Below are positions 19,488-28,137 of a stretch of DNA of 64,000 nucleotides, piece after piece. This DNA comes from Sphingopyxis sp. YF1 (GTDB lineage: Bacteria; Pseudomonadota; Alphaproteobacteria; Sphingomonadales; Sphingomonadaceae). Below the pieces are notes generated by a model. The model did no database searches. It was not told the DNA's origin and saw only the letters and a program-made list of their open reading frames with translations. The position numbers and the translations under genes are program-made. The stretch spans positions 3,748,501-3,812,500 of the forward strand of contig NZ_CP033204.1 in the NCBI RefSeq assembly GCF_022701295.1, in the 5' to 3' direction. Numbering within the stretch: the first letter of the stretch is position 1; each line of letters opens with the position of its first letter.

Positions 19488-20296
19488 GCCGCGCTGCGAT
19501 CCTCGACGAGCTTGATCACCGCCGCGGCGGTTTCCTCGATCGAGCGGCGCGTCACGTCGATCACCGGCCAGCCATTGTCGGCGAACATGCGGCGCGCATA
19601 GGCAAGTTCGGCCTTCACGCGTTCGTCGTCGACATAGGGGGTTTCGGGCGCCTGGTTGAGCGCAAGCAGGCGGTTGCGGCGAACCTGCACCAGCCGGTCG
19701 AGCCCCGTGGTGAGCCCGACCACCATCGGGCGGCGGAGATTGAACAGCGCGTCGGGCGGCGGCGATTCGGGAACGATCGGGATGTTCGCGGTCTTGAAAC
19801 CGCGGTTGGCGAGATAGATGCTCGTCGGGGTTTTGGAGGTGCGCGACACGCCCGCGAGGACGATGTCGGCCTGTTCCCAATTTTCCCAGCCGATGCCGTC
19901 GTCGTGCGCGACGGTGAACTGGATCGCCTCGACGCGCGCGAAATAGGCGGCGTCGAGCGCGTGCTGGCGGCCGGGTCGCGCCTTGGCTTCCTGCCCGAGC
20001 ATGCGCGACAGCGCGTCGGTGACGGCGTCGAGCGCGGCGACCGTCGGCAGTCCCTGTGCTCGCGCACGCCGTTCGAGGCTGGATCGCAGCTCGCCGTTGA
20101 CCAGCGTGAAGAGGATCATGCCCGGGCTCGCCTCGACTTCGGCCATGATTCGGTCGAGATGCGATTCGGAGCGCACCATCGGCCAGAAATGCCGCACCAC
20201 CTCGACATCGTCGAACTGGGCAATCGCCGCCTTGGCAATATTCTCGAGCGTCTCGCCCGTGGAATCGGATATGAGGTGAAGGTGGAGCCGGCCCAT
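19484..20296 (-). CDS. ppsR: Pyruvate, phosphate dikinase/PEP synthase regulatory protein
   Basis: A bifunctional serine/threonine kinase-phosphorylase of the DUF299 family that switches PEP synthase or PPDK on and off. The 270 residues start MGRLHLHLISDSTGETLENI, the family hallmark. The nucleotide-binding loop is VLAGVSRTSKTPTSIYLANR, followed by KTANIPIVPESPPPDALF. The ATG at 20296 gives the standard N-terminus; upstream codons run into the origin. In many alphaproteobacteria this gene is the left neighbour of the replication origin. Confidence 0.93.
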   Translation of the reverse strand: MGRLHLHLISDSTGETLENIAKAAIAQFDDVEVVRHFWPMVRSESHLDRIMAEVEASPGMILFTLVNGELRSSLERRARAQGLPTVAALDAVTDALSRMLGQEAKARPGRQHALDAAYFARVEAIQFTVAHDDGIGWENWEQADIVLAGVSRTSKTPTSIYLANRGFKTANIPIVPESPPPDALFNLRRPMVVGLTTGLDRLVQVRRNRLLALNQAPETPYVDDERVKAELAYARRMFADNGWPVIDVTRRSIEETAAAVIKLVEDRSAA

Positions 20297-20354
20297 AGCC
20301 GCACATGGCGCAAGGCCGCGGAAAAAGGCAAGCGGCGAAGCGCGCGGCACCGGC

Positions 20355-20363
20355 TGTGGATAA
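20355..20363 (-). promoter_or_regulatory. DnaA box, perfect match on the reverse strand
   Basis: TGTGGATAA is the exact reverse complement of the DnaA consensus TTATCCACA. It lies 59 bases from the ppsR start codon, within the proposed origin. Confidence 0.85.
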
Positions 20364-20435
20364 GTCCGGGACAAGCGGGGGGAGCAAAAGGGGGGAGTGG
20401 TTTCATCCCCGACGCTGCCGATTCCGTTCCGCCGC

Positions 20436-20476
20436 TTGTCCACAGCATCGCCTTTTTATCCACAGGCTGTGGATTA
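20436..20476. promoter_or_regulatory. Cluster of three DnaA boxes
   Basis: TTGTCCACA at 20436-20444 has one mismatch. TTATCCACA at 20456-20464 is perfect. TGTGGATTA at 20468-20476 is a reverse-strand box with one mismatch. The last two form a palindrome, TTATCCACA-GGC-TGTGGATTA. Such dense, oppositely oriented boxes are typical of an origin rather than of a promoter. Confidence 0.85.
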
Positions 20477-20592
20477 GGAGGACAAGCGTTCGCGACTCCG
20501 CGGCAAAGATCGGCCGGGATGGAGTCAAGCTGTTGGCAAAGGCGGCGGCGCTGCCTAAAGCCGCGTTATTCGCCCCCCAACAAACCACCACC

Positions 20593-20626
20593 ATCTTTTC
20601 AATATATTGATTGGGTAGAAAGAAAG
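20593..20626. other. AT-rich tract, candidate DNA unwinding element
   Basis: In an otherwise GC-rich window, this 34-base stretch (containing CTTTTCAATATATTGATTG) is dominated by A and T. It lies just before the hemE start and about 115 bases from the nearest DnaA box. It could equally be, or overlap, the hemE promoter. Confidence 0.5.
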
Positions 20627-20638
20627 AGGGTCTGCGCC

Positions 20639-21661
20639 ATGGCGCCAGTGAAGAGCTTGCTCGCGACGTTGCGCGGGGCACGGCAGGAACGGCCCGCATT
20701 GTGGCTGATGCGCCAGGCGGGACGCTATCTTCCCGAATATCGGGCGCTCCGGGAGACCAAGGGCGGATTCCTCGAGCTGTGCTACGATCCGGAAGCCGCG
20801 GCCGAGGTGACGCTGCAGCCGATCCGGCGCTTCGGTTTCGACGGATCGATCCTTTTTTCCGACATCCTCGTCATCCCGCACGCGCTGGGTCAGGATCTGT
20901 GGTTCGAGGCAGGCGAGGGCCCCCGGCTCGCGCCGCCGCTGGTCGACAGCGCGCTGTCCGCGCTCGCGGCAATGCCGCAGCGGCTCGACCCCGTCTATGA
21001 AACCGTCACGCGCGTTGCGGGCGCGCTGCCGCCCGAGACCACCTTTCTCGGCTTTGCGGGCAGCCCGTGGACTGTCGCGACCTATATGGTGGCGGGGCAG
21101 GGATCAAAGGACCAGGCCGCGGCGCGGCGCATGGCGTTCGGCGACCCGCAGGCGTTCCAGGCAATCATCGACGCGATCATCGACCTGACCGTCACCTATC
21201 TGTCGGGGCAGATCGAAAGCGGCGTCGAGGCGGTCCAGCTGTTCGACAGCTGGGCGGGCAGCCTGTCGCCGGCGCAGTTCGAGCAATGGGTGATCGCGCC
21301 CAACGCCGAAATCGTCGGCCGGCTGAAGGCGCTGCATCCCGACACGCCGGTCATCGGCTTTCCGAAGGGGGCGGGGGGCAAGCTTCGCGCCTATGCCGGC
21401 GAAACCGGGGTCGATGCGATCGGGCTGGACGAGACGGTCGATCCCGCCTGGGCCGACGCCATGCTGCCTGCGCATCTGCCCGTGCAGGGCAATCTCGACC
21501 CGCTCGCGCTCGTCGCGGGCGGTGCGGCGCTCGATGCCGCGATCGATCGCATCCTTGCGGCTTTCCCGACGCGCCCCCATATCTTCAATCTCGGCCATGG
21601 CATCGTGCCCGACACACCGATCGCCCATGTCGAGCATCTGATCCGGCGCGTGCGGGGATAG
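20639..21661 (+). CDS. hemE: Uroporphyrinogen decarboxylase
   Basis: Converts uroporphyrinogen III to coproporphyrinogen III in haem synthesis. The 340 residues carry RPALWLMRQAGRYLPEYRAL (signature 1) and FLGFAGSPWTVATYMVAGQG (signature 2). AVQLFDSWAGSLSPAQFEQW and NLGHGIVPDTP follow. The ATG at 20639 is the family start; the open frame extends far left through the origin without similarity. It is the first rightward gene after the origin and is followed two bases later by hemJ. Confidence 0.96.
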   Translation: MAPVKSLLATLRGARQERPALWLMRQAGRYLPEYRALRETKGGFLELCYDPEAAAEVTLQPIRRFGFDGSILFSDILVIPHALGQDLWFEAGEGPRLAPPLVDSALSALAAMPQRLDPVYETVTRVAGALPPETTFLGFAGSPWTVATYMVAGQGSKDQAAARRMAFGDPQAFQAIIDAIIDLTVTYLSGQIESGVEAVQLFDSWAGSLSPAQFEQWVIAPNAEIVGRLKALHPDTPVIGFPKGAGGKLRAYAGETGVDAIGLDETVDPAWADAMLPAHLPVQGNLDPLALVAGGAALDAAIDRILAAFPTRPHIFNLGHGIVPDTPIAHVEHLIRRVRG

Positions 21662-21663
21662 GC

Positions 21664-22110
21664 ATGGAACTGGCAGGCTTTCTGGGGGCGACGATGCTTT
21701 GGGTCAAAGCGGCGCATATCATCTTCGTGATCTTCTTCATGGCCGGCCTGTTCATGATGCCGCGCTTCTTCATCTATCACAGCCAGTGCCCGGTCGGGTC
21801 CGACGAGGACAGGAAGTGGATCGAGCGCGAGGACCGGCTGCGACGGATCATCCTCAACCCGTCGATCATCATCGTCTGGATCCTGGGGTTGATGCTCGCG
21901 TTCAACGGCGGTTACTGGACGCAGGGCTGGTTCCTTGCGAAATTCGCCGTCGTGCTCGCGCTGTCGGGCTATCACGGCTGGATGATCGGCCACTACAAGA
22001 AGCTCGCGAAGGGCGAGCGGCCGATGACCGAAAAGCGGCTGCGCATGCTCAACGAGGTTCCCGGCGTCGCCGCGGCGATCATCGTGATATTGGCGGTCGT
22101 CCGGCCCTGA
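21664..22110 (+). CDS. hemJ: Protoporphyrinogen oxidase HemJ (CopD-family membrane protein)
   Basis: A 148-residue polytopic protein with about four membrane helices. ATMLWVKAAHIIFVIFFMAG has the conserved His and Lys of HemJ, and LFMMPRFFIYHSQ and LSGYHGWMIGHYKKLAKGER complete the pattern. HemJ oxidises protoporphyrinogen IX in bacteria lacking HemG/HemY. The ATG is two bases after the hemE stop, forming a haem operon at the origin. Confidence 0.92.
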   Translation: MELAGFLGATMLWVKAAHIIFVIFFMAGLFMMPRFFIYHSQCPVGSDEDRKWIEREDRLRRIILNPSIIIVWILGLMLAFNGGYWTQGWFLAKFAVVLALSGYHGWMIGHYKKLAKGERPMTEKRLRMLNEVPGVAAAIIVILAVVRP

Positions 22111-22300
22111 ACGCGCCGCGTCGCGCACGCGATTGACTTGGCGGCGAGCGAGGGATAGGGGCCGATTCAACCCCGCGCACGCGGGCGGTGCGTCCTGCGC
22201 CGAGACTATCGCGAACGGTCGTCCCCCGGCCGGATAGGCACCCGCCGCGGTGCGCCGACAACCGATTAATTTCTCCCGATTTTCTACCTGGACTCCATCC

Positions 22301-23557
<1,257 letters not shown>

Positions 23558-23566
23558 TCCGGCATC

Positions 23567-23860
23567 ATGGCCGTGCTCGAACATGCGCTGCTGCCCGTAC
23601 GTGCGGGAAACGAAGCGGAATTCGAGGCGGCCATGGCCGAGGCCCGGCCGCTGATCGAAGCGTCGCCGGGCTTTTTGTCGCTTCAGATTCGCCGCCCGAC
23701 AGGAACCGGACAGCCCTATCTGCTTTTAGTGGAATGGCGGTCGGTCGCGGATCATCGCGACGGGTTCCGCCGGTCGGATAGTTACCAACAATGGCGGGCA
23801 TTGCTGCATCGCTTTTATGACCCTATTCCAGAGGTCAGCTATTTCGGGGACATGCTGTGA
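23567..23860 (+). CDS. Antibiotic biosynthesis monooxygenase (ABM) domain protein
   Basis: A 97-residue single-domain protein. MAVLEHALLPVRAGNEAEFE, LIEASPGFLSLQIRR, and YLLLVEWRSVADHRDGFRRS match the ABM dimeric alpha-beta barrel fold. Members range from haem-degrading to quinol monooxygenases, and many have no known substrate. It lies nine bases after rho, and its stop overlaps the GTG start of the TerC gene. Confidence 0.85.
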   Translation: MAVLEHALLPVRAGNEAEFEAAMAEARPLIEASPGFLSLQIRRPTGTGQPYLLLVEWRSVADHRDGFRRSDSYQQWRALLHRFYDPIPEVSYFGDML

Positions 23861-24582
23861 TATTGGATATTCTGACGCAAGCGGCCGCCGCCGCGCCGAG
23901 CTTTGGTTCGCCCGCCGAAATGTGGCAACATATCGTCAACGACTTCAGCAATATCGGTTCGCCCGCCGCTTTGTCGGCATTCCTCCAGGTGCTGATGATC
24001 GATATCGTGCTGGCGGGCGACAATGCGATCGTCGTCGGCGCGCTCGCGGCGGGACTTCCCGCCGACCAGCGTCGCAAGGTGATCGTGATCGGGGTGCTCG
24101 CCGCGCTGGTCCTGCGCGTCGCCTTTGCGCTGGTCGTCCAGCAGCTGATGGGCATCGTCGGGCTGATCTTCGTCGGCGGGCTGCTGCTGGTGTGGGTGGC
24201 CTGGAAAATGTGGCGCGAACTGCGCGAGGGTGCCCATTCGGCCGGCTCGCCCGAAATCGAGGGCGACGAGCATTCGGGCCTGAAGCCCGCGAAGAGCTTC
24301 GCCGCCGCCGCCTGGGCGGTCGCGGTCGCCGACGTCAGCATGAGCCTCGACAATGTCCTCGCGGTCGCCGGTGCGGCGCGCGACCACCCGGGAATCATGA
24401 TCGTCGGCCTGATCGTCGCGGTGGCGCTGATGGGCGTCGCGGCGAACATCATCGCCAAATATATCGAGCGTTACCGCTGGATCGCCTATGTCGGGCTTGC
24501 CGTGATCCTCTACGTCGCGGTCAAGATGATCTACGAAGGCTGGATCGACCCGAGCGTCGGCATCGGCACGCTGTTCGGCTGA
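23857..24582 (+). CDS. TerC/YjbE-type integral membrane protein
   Basis: A 241-residue protein with about seven membrane helices. The paired acidic motifs MIDIVLAGDNAIVVGALAAG and VADVSMSLDNVLAVAGAA are the hallmark of TerC/YjbE proteins, linked to tellurite resistance and manganese or other metal export. A soluble acidic loop (about 125-150) divides the halves. The GTG start overlaps the previous stop (GTGA), so it is translationally coupled to the ABM gene. A terminator follows. Confidence 0.92.
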   Translation: MILDILTQAAAAAPSFGSPAEMWQHIVNDFSNIGSPAALSAFLQVLMIDIVLAGDNAIVVGALAAGLPADQRRKVIVIGVLAALVLRVAFALVVQQLMGIVGLIFVGGLLLVWVAWKMWRELREGAHSAGSPEIEGDEHSGLKPAKSFAAAAWAVAVADVSMSLDNVLAVAGAARDHPGIMIVGLIVAVALMGVAANIIAKYIERYRWIAYVGLAVILYVAVKMIYEGWIDPSVGIGTLFG

Positions 24583-24607
24583 CAGGTTTTTCTGACGGCA
24601 AGGAAAG

Positions 24608-24634
24608 GCCAGCCCTGCGAGGGGCTGGCTTTTT
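24608..24634 (+). terminator. Intrinsic terminator after the TerC gene
   Basis: GCCAGCCC and GGGCTGGC pair perfectly around a 6-base loop, followed by five T residues. It ends the rightward transcript from hemE-hemJ-rho-ABM-TerC, or its last part. Confidence 0.9.
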
Positions 24635-24659
24635 CGTGCCGGCTTCCCATCTGGACGCC

Positions 24660-25061
24660 ATGTCGCCGCTCCACATGACCCGCGTCGCCGTCGGCTGCCC
24701 CGACTATGCGAGCCTCGAACAGCGGATTGCGATGCGCGCCGAGGGCGGCGAGGTGCGTTTCACGACGCGGTTCAAACCCAAGCGCGCCGACGAGCTGATC
24801 GGCGGCAGGCTGCACTTCATCGTCAAGCACATGCTCGTCGGACGCGTCGAAATCCTCCGCTTCGACGAGCGTGCCGACGGGCGGATCGACATCGTCTGCG
24901 TCGCGAACCTCGAGCGCATCCATCCGCAGCCGAAGCGCGCGCATCAGGGCTGGCGTTACCTGGCCGATGCCGATGCCCCGAAGGGCCTCGACGAAGGCGG
25001 TGGGATCGGCGATCTGCCGCCCGAGCTCTATCGCGAGCTTGCCGGGCTCAGCCTGATCTAG
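24660..25061 (+). CDS. DUF1489 family protein
   Basis: A 133-residue protein starting MSPLHMTRVAVGCPDYASLE, with VRFTTRFKPKRADELIGG, GRLHFIVKHMLVGRVEILRF and the C-terminal AHQGWRYLADADAPKGL. This is the DUF1489 pattern, conserved in alphaproteobacteria without a known role. ATG at 24660 gives the standard N-terminus. Its TAG stop shares CTAG with the stop of the convergent glutamate-synthase-like gene. Confidence 0.82.
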   Translation: MSPLHMTRVAVGCPDYASLEQRIAMRAEGGEVRFTTRFKPKRADELIGGRLHFIVKHMLVGRVEILRFDERADGRIDIVCVANLERIHPQPKRAHQGWRYLADADAPKGLDEGGGIGDLPPELYRELAGLSLI

Positions 25062-26644
25062 AGCGCTGCGCGGAAACTGTCGGCGCGCGCCATCGCCCAG
25101 TAGCGTGCGCTGGCCACCGAGCCGGGATCGTCGAGCAGCACGCCGCGTTCGTAGAATTTGTAGATGCGGTCGATCGAATCCGAGCGTGCCGAATTGAGCC
25201 GTTCGTGCAAATGGTGCGGCATGATCTGCCACGGGGTTTCGAGCCCCATCGCGCAGGTGATATCCCACAGCGCGCCGACGGTCGCGGCCTGGAAGCGGCG
25301 GACGCGTTCGGCCTTGTCCTCGACCACCAGTCCGCGCTGGCGCCCGGGGTGCTGCGTCGCGACCCCGGTCGGGCAGCGGTCGGTGTGGCATTGCAGCGAC
25401 TGGACGCAGCCCAGCGAGAACATGAAGGCGCGCGCGGCGTTCGACCAGTCGGCACCGAGCGCGCAATTGACCGCGAGGCCAGCACCCGAATGGACCTTGC
25501 CCGACGCGGCGAGGCGCACCTCTTCCTTGAGCCCGCACCCGACGAGCGCGTTGCGCACGAAGATCAGCCCTTCGCGCAGCGGCATGCCGACGCGGTTCGA
25601 AAATTCGACCGGCGCGGCGCCGGTCCCGCCCTCGGCACCATCGACGACGATATAGTCGAGGCGGATGCCGGTCTCGATCATCGCCTTCATCACGGCGTAG
25701 ATTTCGTGGGGCTGGCCGACGCAAAGCTTGATTCCGACGGGCTTGCCGCCCGCCAGGTCGCGCAGCTTTGCCGCCCATTCGACGAGTTCGACGGGAGTGG
25801 AAAAGGCCGAATGCGCGGCGGGCGAGATGCAGTCCATGCCCGCGGGGACACCGCGCGTCGCGGCGATTTCGGCGCTGACCTTGGGTCCGGGCAACACCCC
25901 GCCATGGCCTGGCTTGGCGCCCTGGCTGAGCTTGATTTCGATCATCCGGACCTGGTCGTCTTGCGCCGTGGCGGCGAAGCGTCCGGGGTCGAAGCGTCCG
26001 GCCTCGTCGCGGCAACCGAAATAGCCGCTGCCCAGCTCCCACACGATGTCGCCGCCGTGGATGCGGTGATAGGGGCTGAAGCCGCCCTCGCCGGTATCAT
26101 GGTAGAAGCCGCCGAGCCGCGCACCGCGATTGAGCGCCTGAATCGCGTTGGCACCGAGCGAACCGAAGCTCATCGCCGAGATGTTGAGCAGCGCAGCCTC
26201 GTAGGGCCGGGCGCACTGGCTGTTGCCGACGGTGACGCGCCGGGCGCGGTCGGTCGTCATCGTCGGCGCCATGCTATGGCTCATCCACTCATATTCGTCC
26301 GAATAGACGTCGAGTTCGGTACCGAAGGGATGCGAATCGAGATCGCCCTTGGCGCGCGCATAGACGAGATCGCGTTCGGTGCGTGCGAAGGGCCGCCCGT
26401 CGAGCGGGCTTTCGACGACATAGGCGTAGAGGAAGGGGCGCAGCGCCTCGAACAGCCAGCGCACGCGCGCGATCAGCGGATAGTTGCGGCGGAGCGAATG
26501 GTGACGCTGGAGCGCGTCGTAAAGTGCAAGGCCGAGCAGCGGGACCGACAGGATCAGCGTCCAGCGCGCGGACCCCCACCAGCCCGCCGCCGCGATCGCG
26601 GCGATCAGGACCGGGATGGCGATCCAGCGCGGGACGCGAAGCAC
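25058..26644 (-). CDS. FMN-binding glutamate synthase family protein, membrane anchored
   Basis: About 528 residues. Two membrane helices at the N-terminus (RWIAIPVLIAAIAAAGWW, then LILSVPLLGLALYDAL) anchor a glutamate-synthase alpha/beta barrel. FMN and substrate motifs are visible (NISAMSFGSLGANAIQALNR, EIKLSQGAKPGHGGVLPG, YIVVDGAEGGTGAAPVEFSN). The CVQSLQCHTDRCPTG cluster is the 3Fe-4S site. There is no glutaminase domain, so it is not a full GltB. The start is uncertain: GTG at 26644, six bases after the preceding stop, is preferred; an in-frame TTG is 16 codons earlier. Related enzymes include methylglutamate synthase subunits. Confidence 0.82.
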   Translation of the reverse strand: MLRVPRWIAIPVLIAAIAAAGWWGSARWTLILSVPLLGLALYDALQRHHSLRRNYPLIARVRWLFEALRPFLYAYVVESPLDGRPFARTERDLVYARAKGDLDSHPFGTELDVYSDEYEWMSHSMAPTMTTDRARRVTVGNSQCARPYEAALLNISAMSFGSLGANAIQALNRGARLGGFYHDTGEGGFSPYHRIHGGDIVWELGSGYFGCRDEAGRFDPGRFAATAQDDQVRMIEIKLSQGAKPGHGGVLPGPKVSAEIAATRGVPAGMDCISPAAHSAFSTPVELVEWAAKLRDLAGGKPVGIKLCVGQPHEIYAVMKAMIETGIRLDYIVVDGAEGGTGAAPVEFSNRVGMPLREGLIFVRNALVGCGLKEEVRLAASGKVHSGAGLAVNCALGADWSNAARAFMFSLGCVQSLQCHTDRCPTGVATQHPGRQRGLVVEDKAERVRRFQAATVGALWDITCAMGLETPWQIMPHHLHERLNSARSDSIDRIYKFYERGVLLDDPGSVASARYWAMARADSFRAAL

Positions 26645-26649
26645 GTCCG

Positions 26650-27048
26650 TCAGCCCGCCTGCGCGGCGAGCATCGCGGCCATTTTCTCCCAAACCTTGTT
26701 GATCGCCTTGAGCGGGCGCACCATCACCTTGAAATCAATTATTTTTCCGTCGGTGTTCCAGGTGATGATGTCGACGCCGTTGATCTGGATGCCGTCGAGT
26801 TCACTCTGGAATTCGAGCATTGCCTGATCGCCGTCGACGATTTCGCGCAGATAGCGGAAATTTTCGCCGCCGAGCACATGGCTCGCAGCGTGGAGATAGG
26901 CGAAGACCTTGTCGGCGCCCGCCTGCGGGGTGTGGACGACGGGCGAATGGAACACCGCATCCTCGGCGAGCAGGCCCCGCAAGGCCTGCGGGTCGCCGCC
27001 ACCCGCCATATAGGCGTGCCAGGCGGCGAGACCCGCATGCCCGCTCAT
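26650..27048 (-). CDS. SnoaL-like/NTF2-fold protein
   Basis: A 132-residue NTF2-fold protein. LAAWHAYMAGGGDPQALRGL, LLAEDAVFHSPVVHTPQAG, FRYLREIVDGDQAMLEFQSE and INGVDIITWNTDGKIIDFKV match the nuclear transport factor 2-like group used as small isomerases or hydratases. Its ATG overlaps the dienelactone-hydrolase stop (ATGA), implying coupled translation and perhaps action on the same compound. Confidence 0.85.
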   Translation of the reverse strand: MSGHAGLAAWHAYMAGGGDPQALRGLLAEDAVFHSPVVHTPQAGADKVFAYLHAASHVLGGENFRYLREIVDGDQAMLEFQSELDGIQINGVDIITWNTDGKIIDFKVMVRPLKAINKVWEKMAAMLAAQAG

Positions 27049-27743
27049 GCGAGATGCTCGGCGAAAAAGGCGCGCGTGCGGCCGTCGGCGAGTTGTGCGC
27101 CGTCTTCGTTGCGGCGATTGCCCATCGTCGCGGCGAAGCCGTGGTCGAGCCCCTGATAATCGTGGAGCGTGACCTTGGGATGCGGATCGAGCCCATCGTG
27201 GATGACCTTCTGCGCCGCGTGGTCGACGAGATGATCTTCGGTCGGGATATGGAGCATCAGCGGGTGGGCGATCGCGTGGCTTTCGTTCAGCATCTGGTCG
27301 ATCATGACGCCATAATAGCCGACCGAGGCGTCGATGTCGGTGCGCGTCGCGGCCATATAGGCGAGGCGGCCGCCGAGACAGAAGCCGACCGCGCCGATCT
27401 TTTCGGCGCCTTCGCCGCGCAGCCAGCGGATGCTCGCCTCGATGTCCTTGACCCCGTCGTCGGCGTCATACTGGCCGAAATAGCCGAAGGCTTCCTGCAG
27501 TTCGGCCTCGATATCGGGGCTGAGCTCGACCCCGGGGGCGAAGCGCCAGAAGATGTCGGGGGCGATCGCCAGATAGCCTTCGGCCGCCCAGTCGTCGCAT
27601 TTCTTGCGGATGCCGGCGTTCACCCCGAAGATTTCGGGGATGACGATGATCGCGCGCGACGAATCGGCGTCGGGGCGCGCGACATAGGCGGGAATCATGC
27701 CTTCGCCGTCGAGCGCGGGGATGGTGGTGTTCGTCGCGGACAT
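27045..27743 (-). CDS. Dienelactone hydrolase family protein
   Basis: A 232-residue alpha/beta hydrolase. The nucleophile is Cys122 in IGAVGFCLGGRLAYM, with Asp170 in LHIPTEDHLVD and His201 in YQGLDHGFA, the Cys-Asp-His triad of dienelactone hydrolases that open chlorocatechol-derived lactones. Many members outside such pathways have other ester substrates. First gene of a leftward operon with the SnoaL-like and FMN-glutamate synthase genes. Confidence 0.9.
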   Translation of the reverse strand: MSATNTTIPALDGEGMIPAYVARPDADSSRAIIVIPEIFGVNAGIRKKCDDWAAEGYLAIAPDIFWRFAPGVELSPDIEAELQEAFGYFGQYDADDGVKDIEASIRWLRGEGAEKIGAVGFCLGGRLAYMAATRTDIDASVGYYGVMIDQMLNESHAIAHPLMLHIPTEDHLVDHAAQKVIHDGLDPHPKVTLHDYQGLDHGFAATMGNRRNEDGAQLADGRTRAFFAEHLA

Positions 27744-27840
27744 GGGGGGAGTTCTCCTGACTCTTGCTTCTTGGATGTGAAAGCGCGAAGCTAGCGGCCG
27801 CGGCGGCGCGGCTCAAGCGCGTAAGGGGCAAGGACAGGCG

Positions 27841-28137
27841 ATGAAGTTCAATATCGAAGTGGATTGCACCCCCGAGGAAGCGCGGCGGCTGTTCGGTCTG
27901 CCCGACCTCGAGCCGCTGCACGCGATCTATCTCGACCGCGTCAAGGAATTGATGGCGAAGGGCATCACCCCCGACATGGTCCAGTCGATGGTCAAGAGCT
28001 GGGTGCCGATGGGCGAAAGCGGGCTGGGGCTGGTCCAGTCGCTGCTCGGCCAGTTCGGCGGCGGGCTGATGGGCGGCGGCGCCAAGGCCGCTGACGCTGG
28101 CGAGGGCGACAAACCCGCGCGGGGACGCAAGAGCTGA
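27841..28137 (+). CDS. DUF6489-like small protein preceding mnmE
   Basis: A 98-residue protein beginning MKFNIEVDCTPEEARRLFGL and PDLEPLHAIYLDRVKELMAK, then a Gly-rich tail (GQFGGGLMGGGAKAADAGEG) and a basic end. I recognise it as the DUF6489 type found next to mnmE in sphingomonads; function unknown. Its TGA overlaps the proposed CTG start of mnmE, so it may serve mainly as the translational lead-in. Confidence 0.75.
   Translation: MKFNIEVDCTPEEARRLFGLPDLEPLHAIYLDRVKELMAKGITPDMVQSMVKSWVPMGESGLGLVQSLLGQFGGGLMGGGAKAADAGEGDKPARGRKS

Larger units (their letters stand above)
20297..20638. other. Probable chromosomal replication origin (oriC)
   Basis: The 342 bases between the ppsR and hemE starts carry four DnaA-type boxes, two perfect, and three copies of GGACAAGCG (20369, 20480, and inverted at 20433-20441). 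An AT-rich tract rich in T/A runs (20593-20626) just before hemE could be the unwinding element. In Caulobacter and Rickettsia the origin is likewise beside hemE. Gene orientation switches from leftward to rightward exactly here. The region must also hold the ppsR and hemE promoters. Activity is inferred, not shown. Confidence 0.85.
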
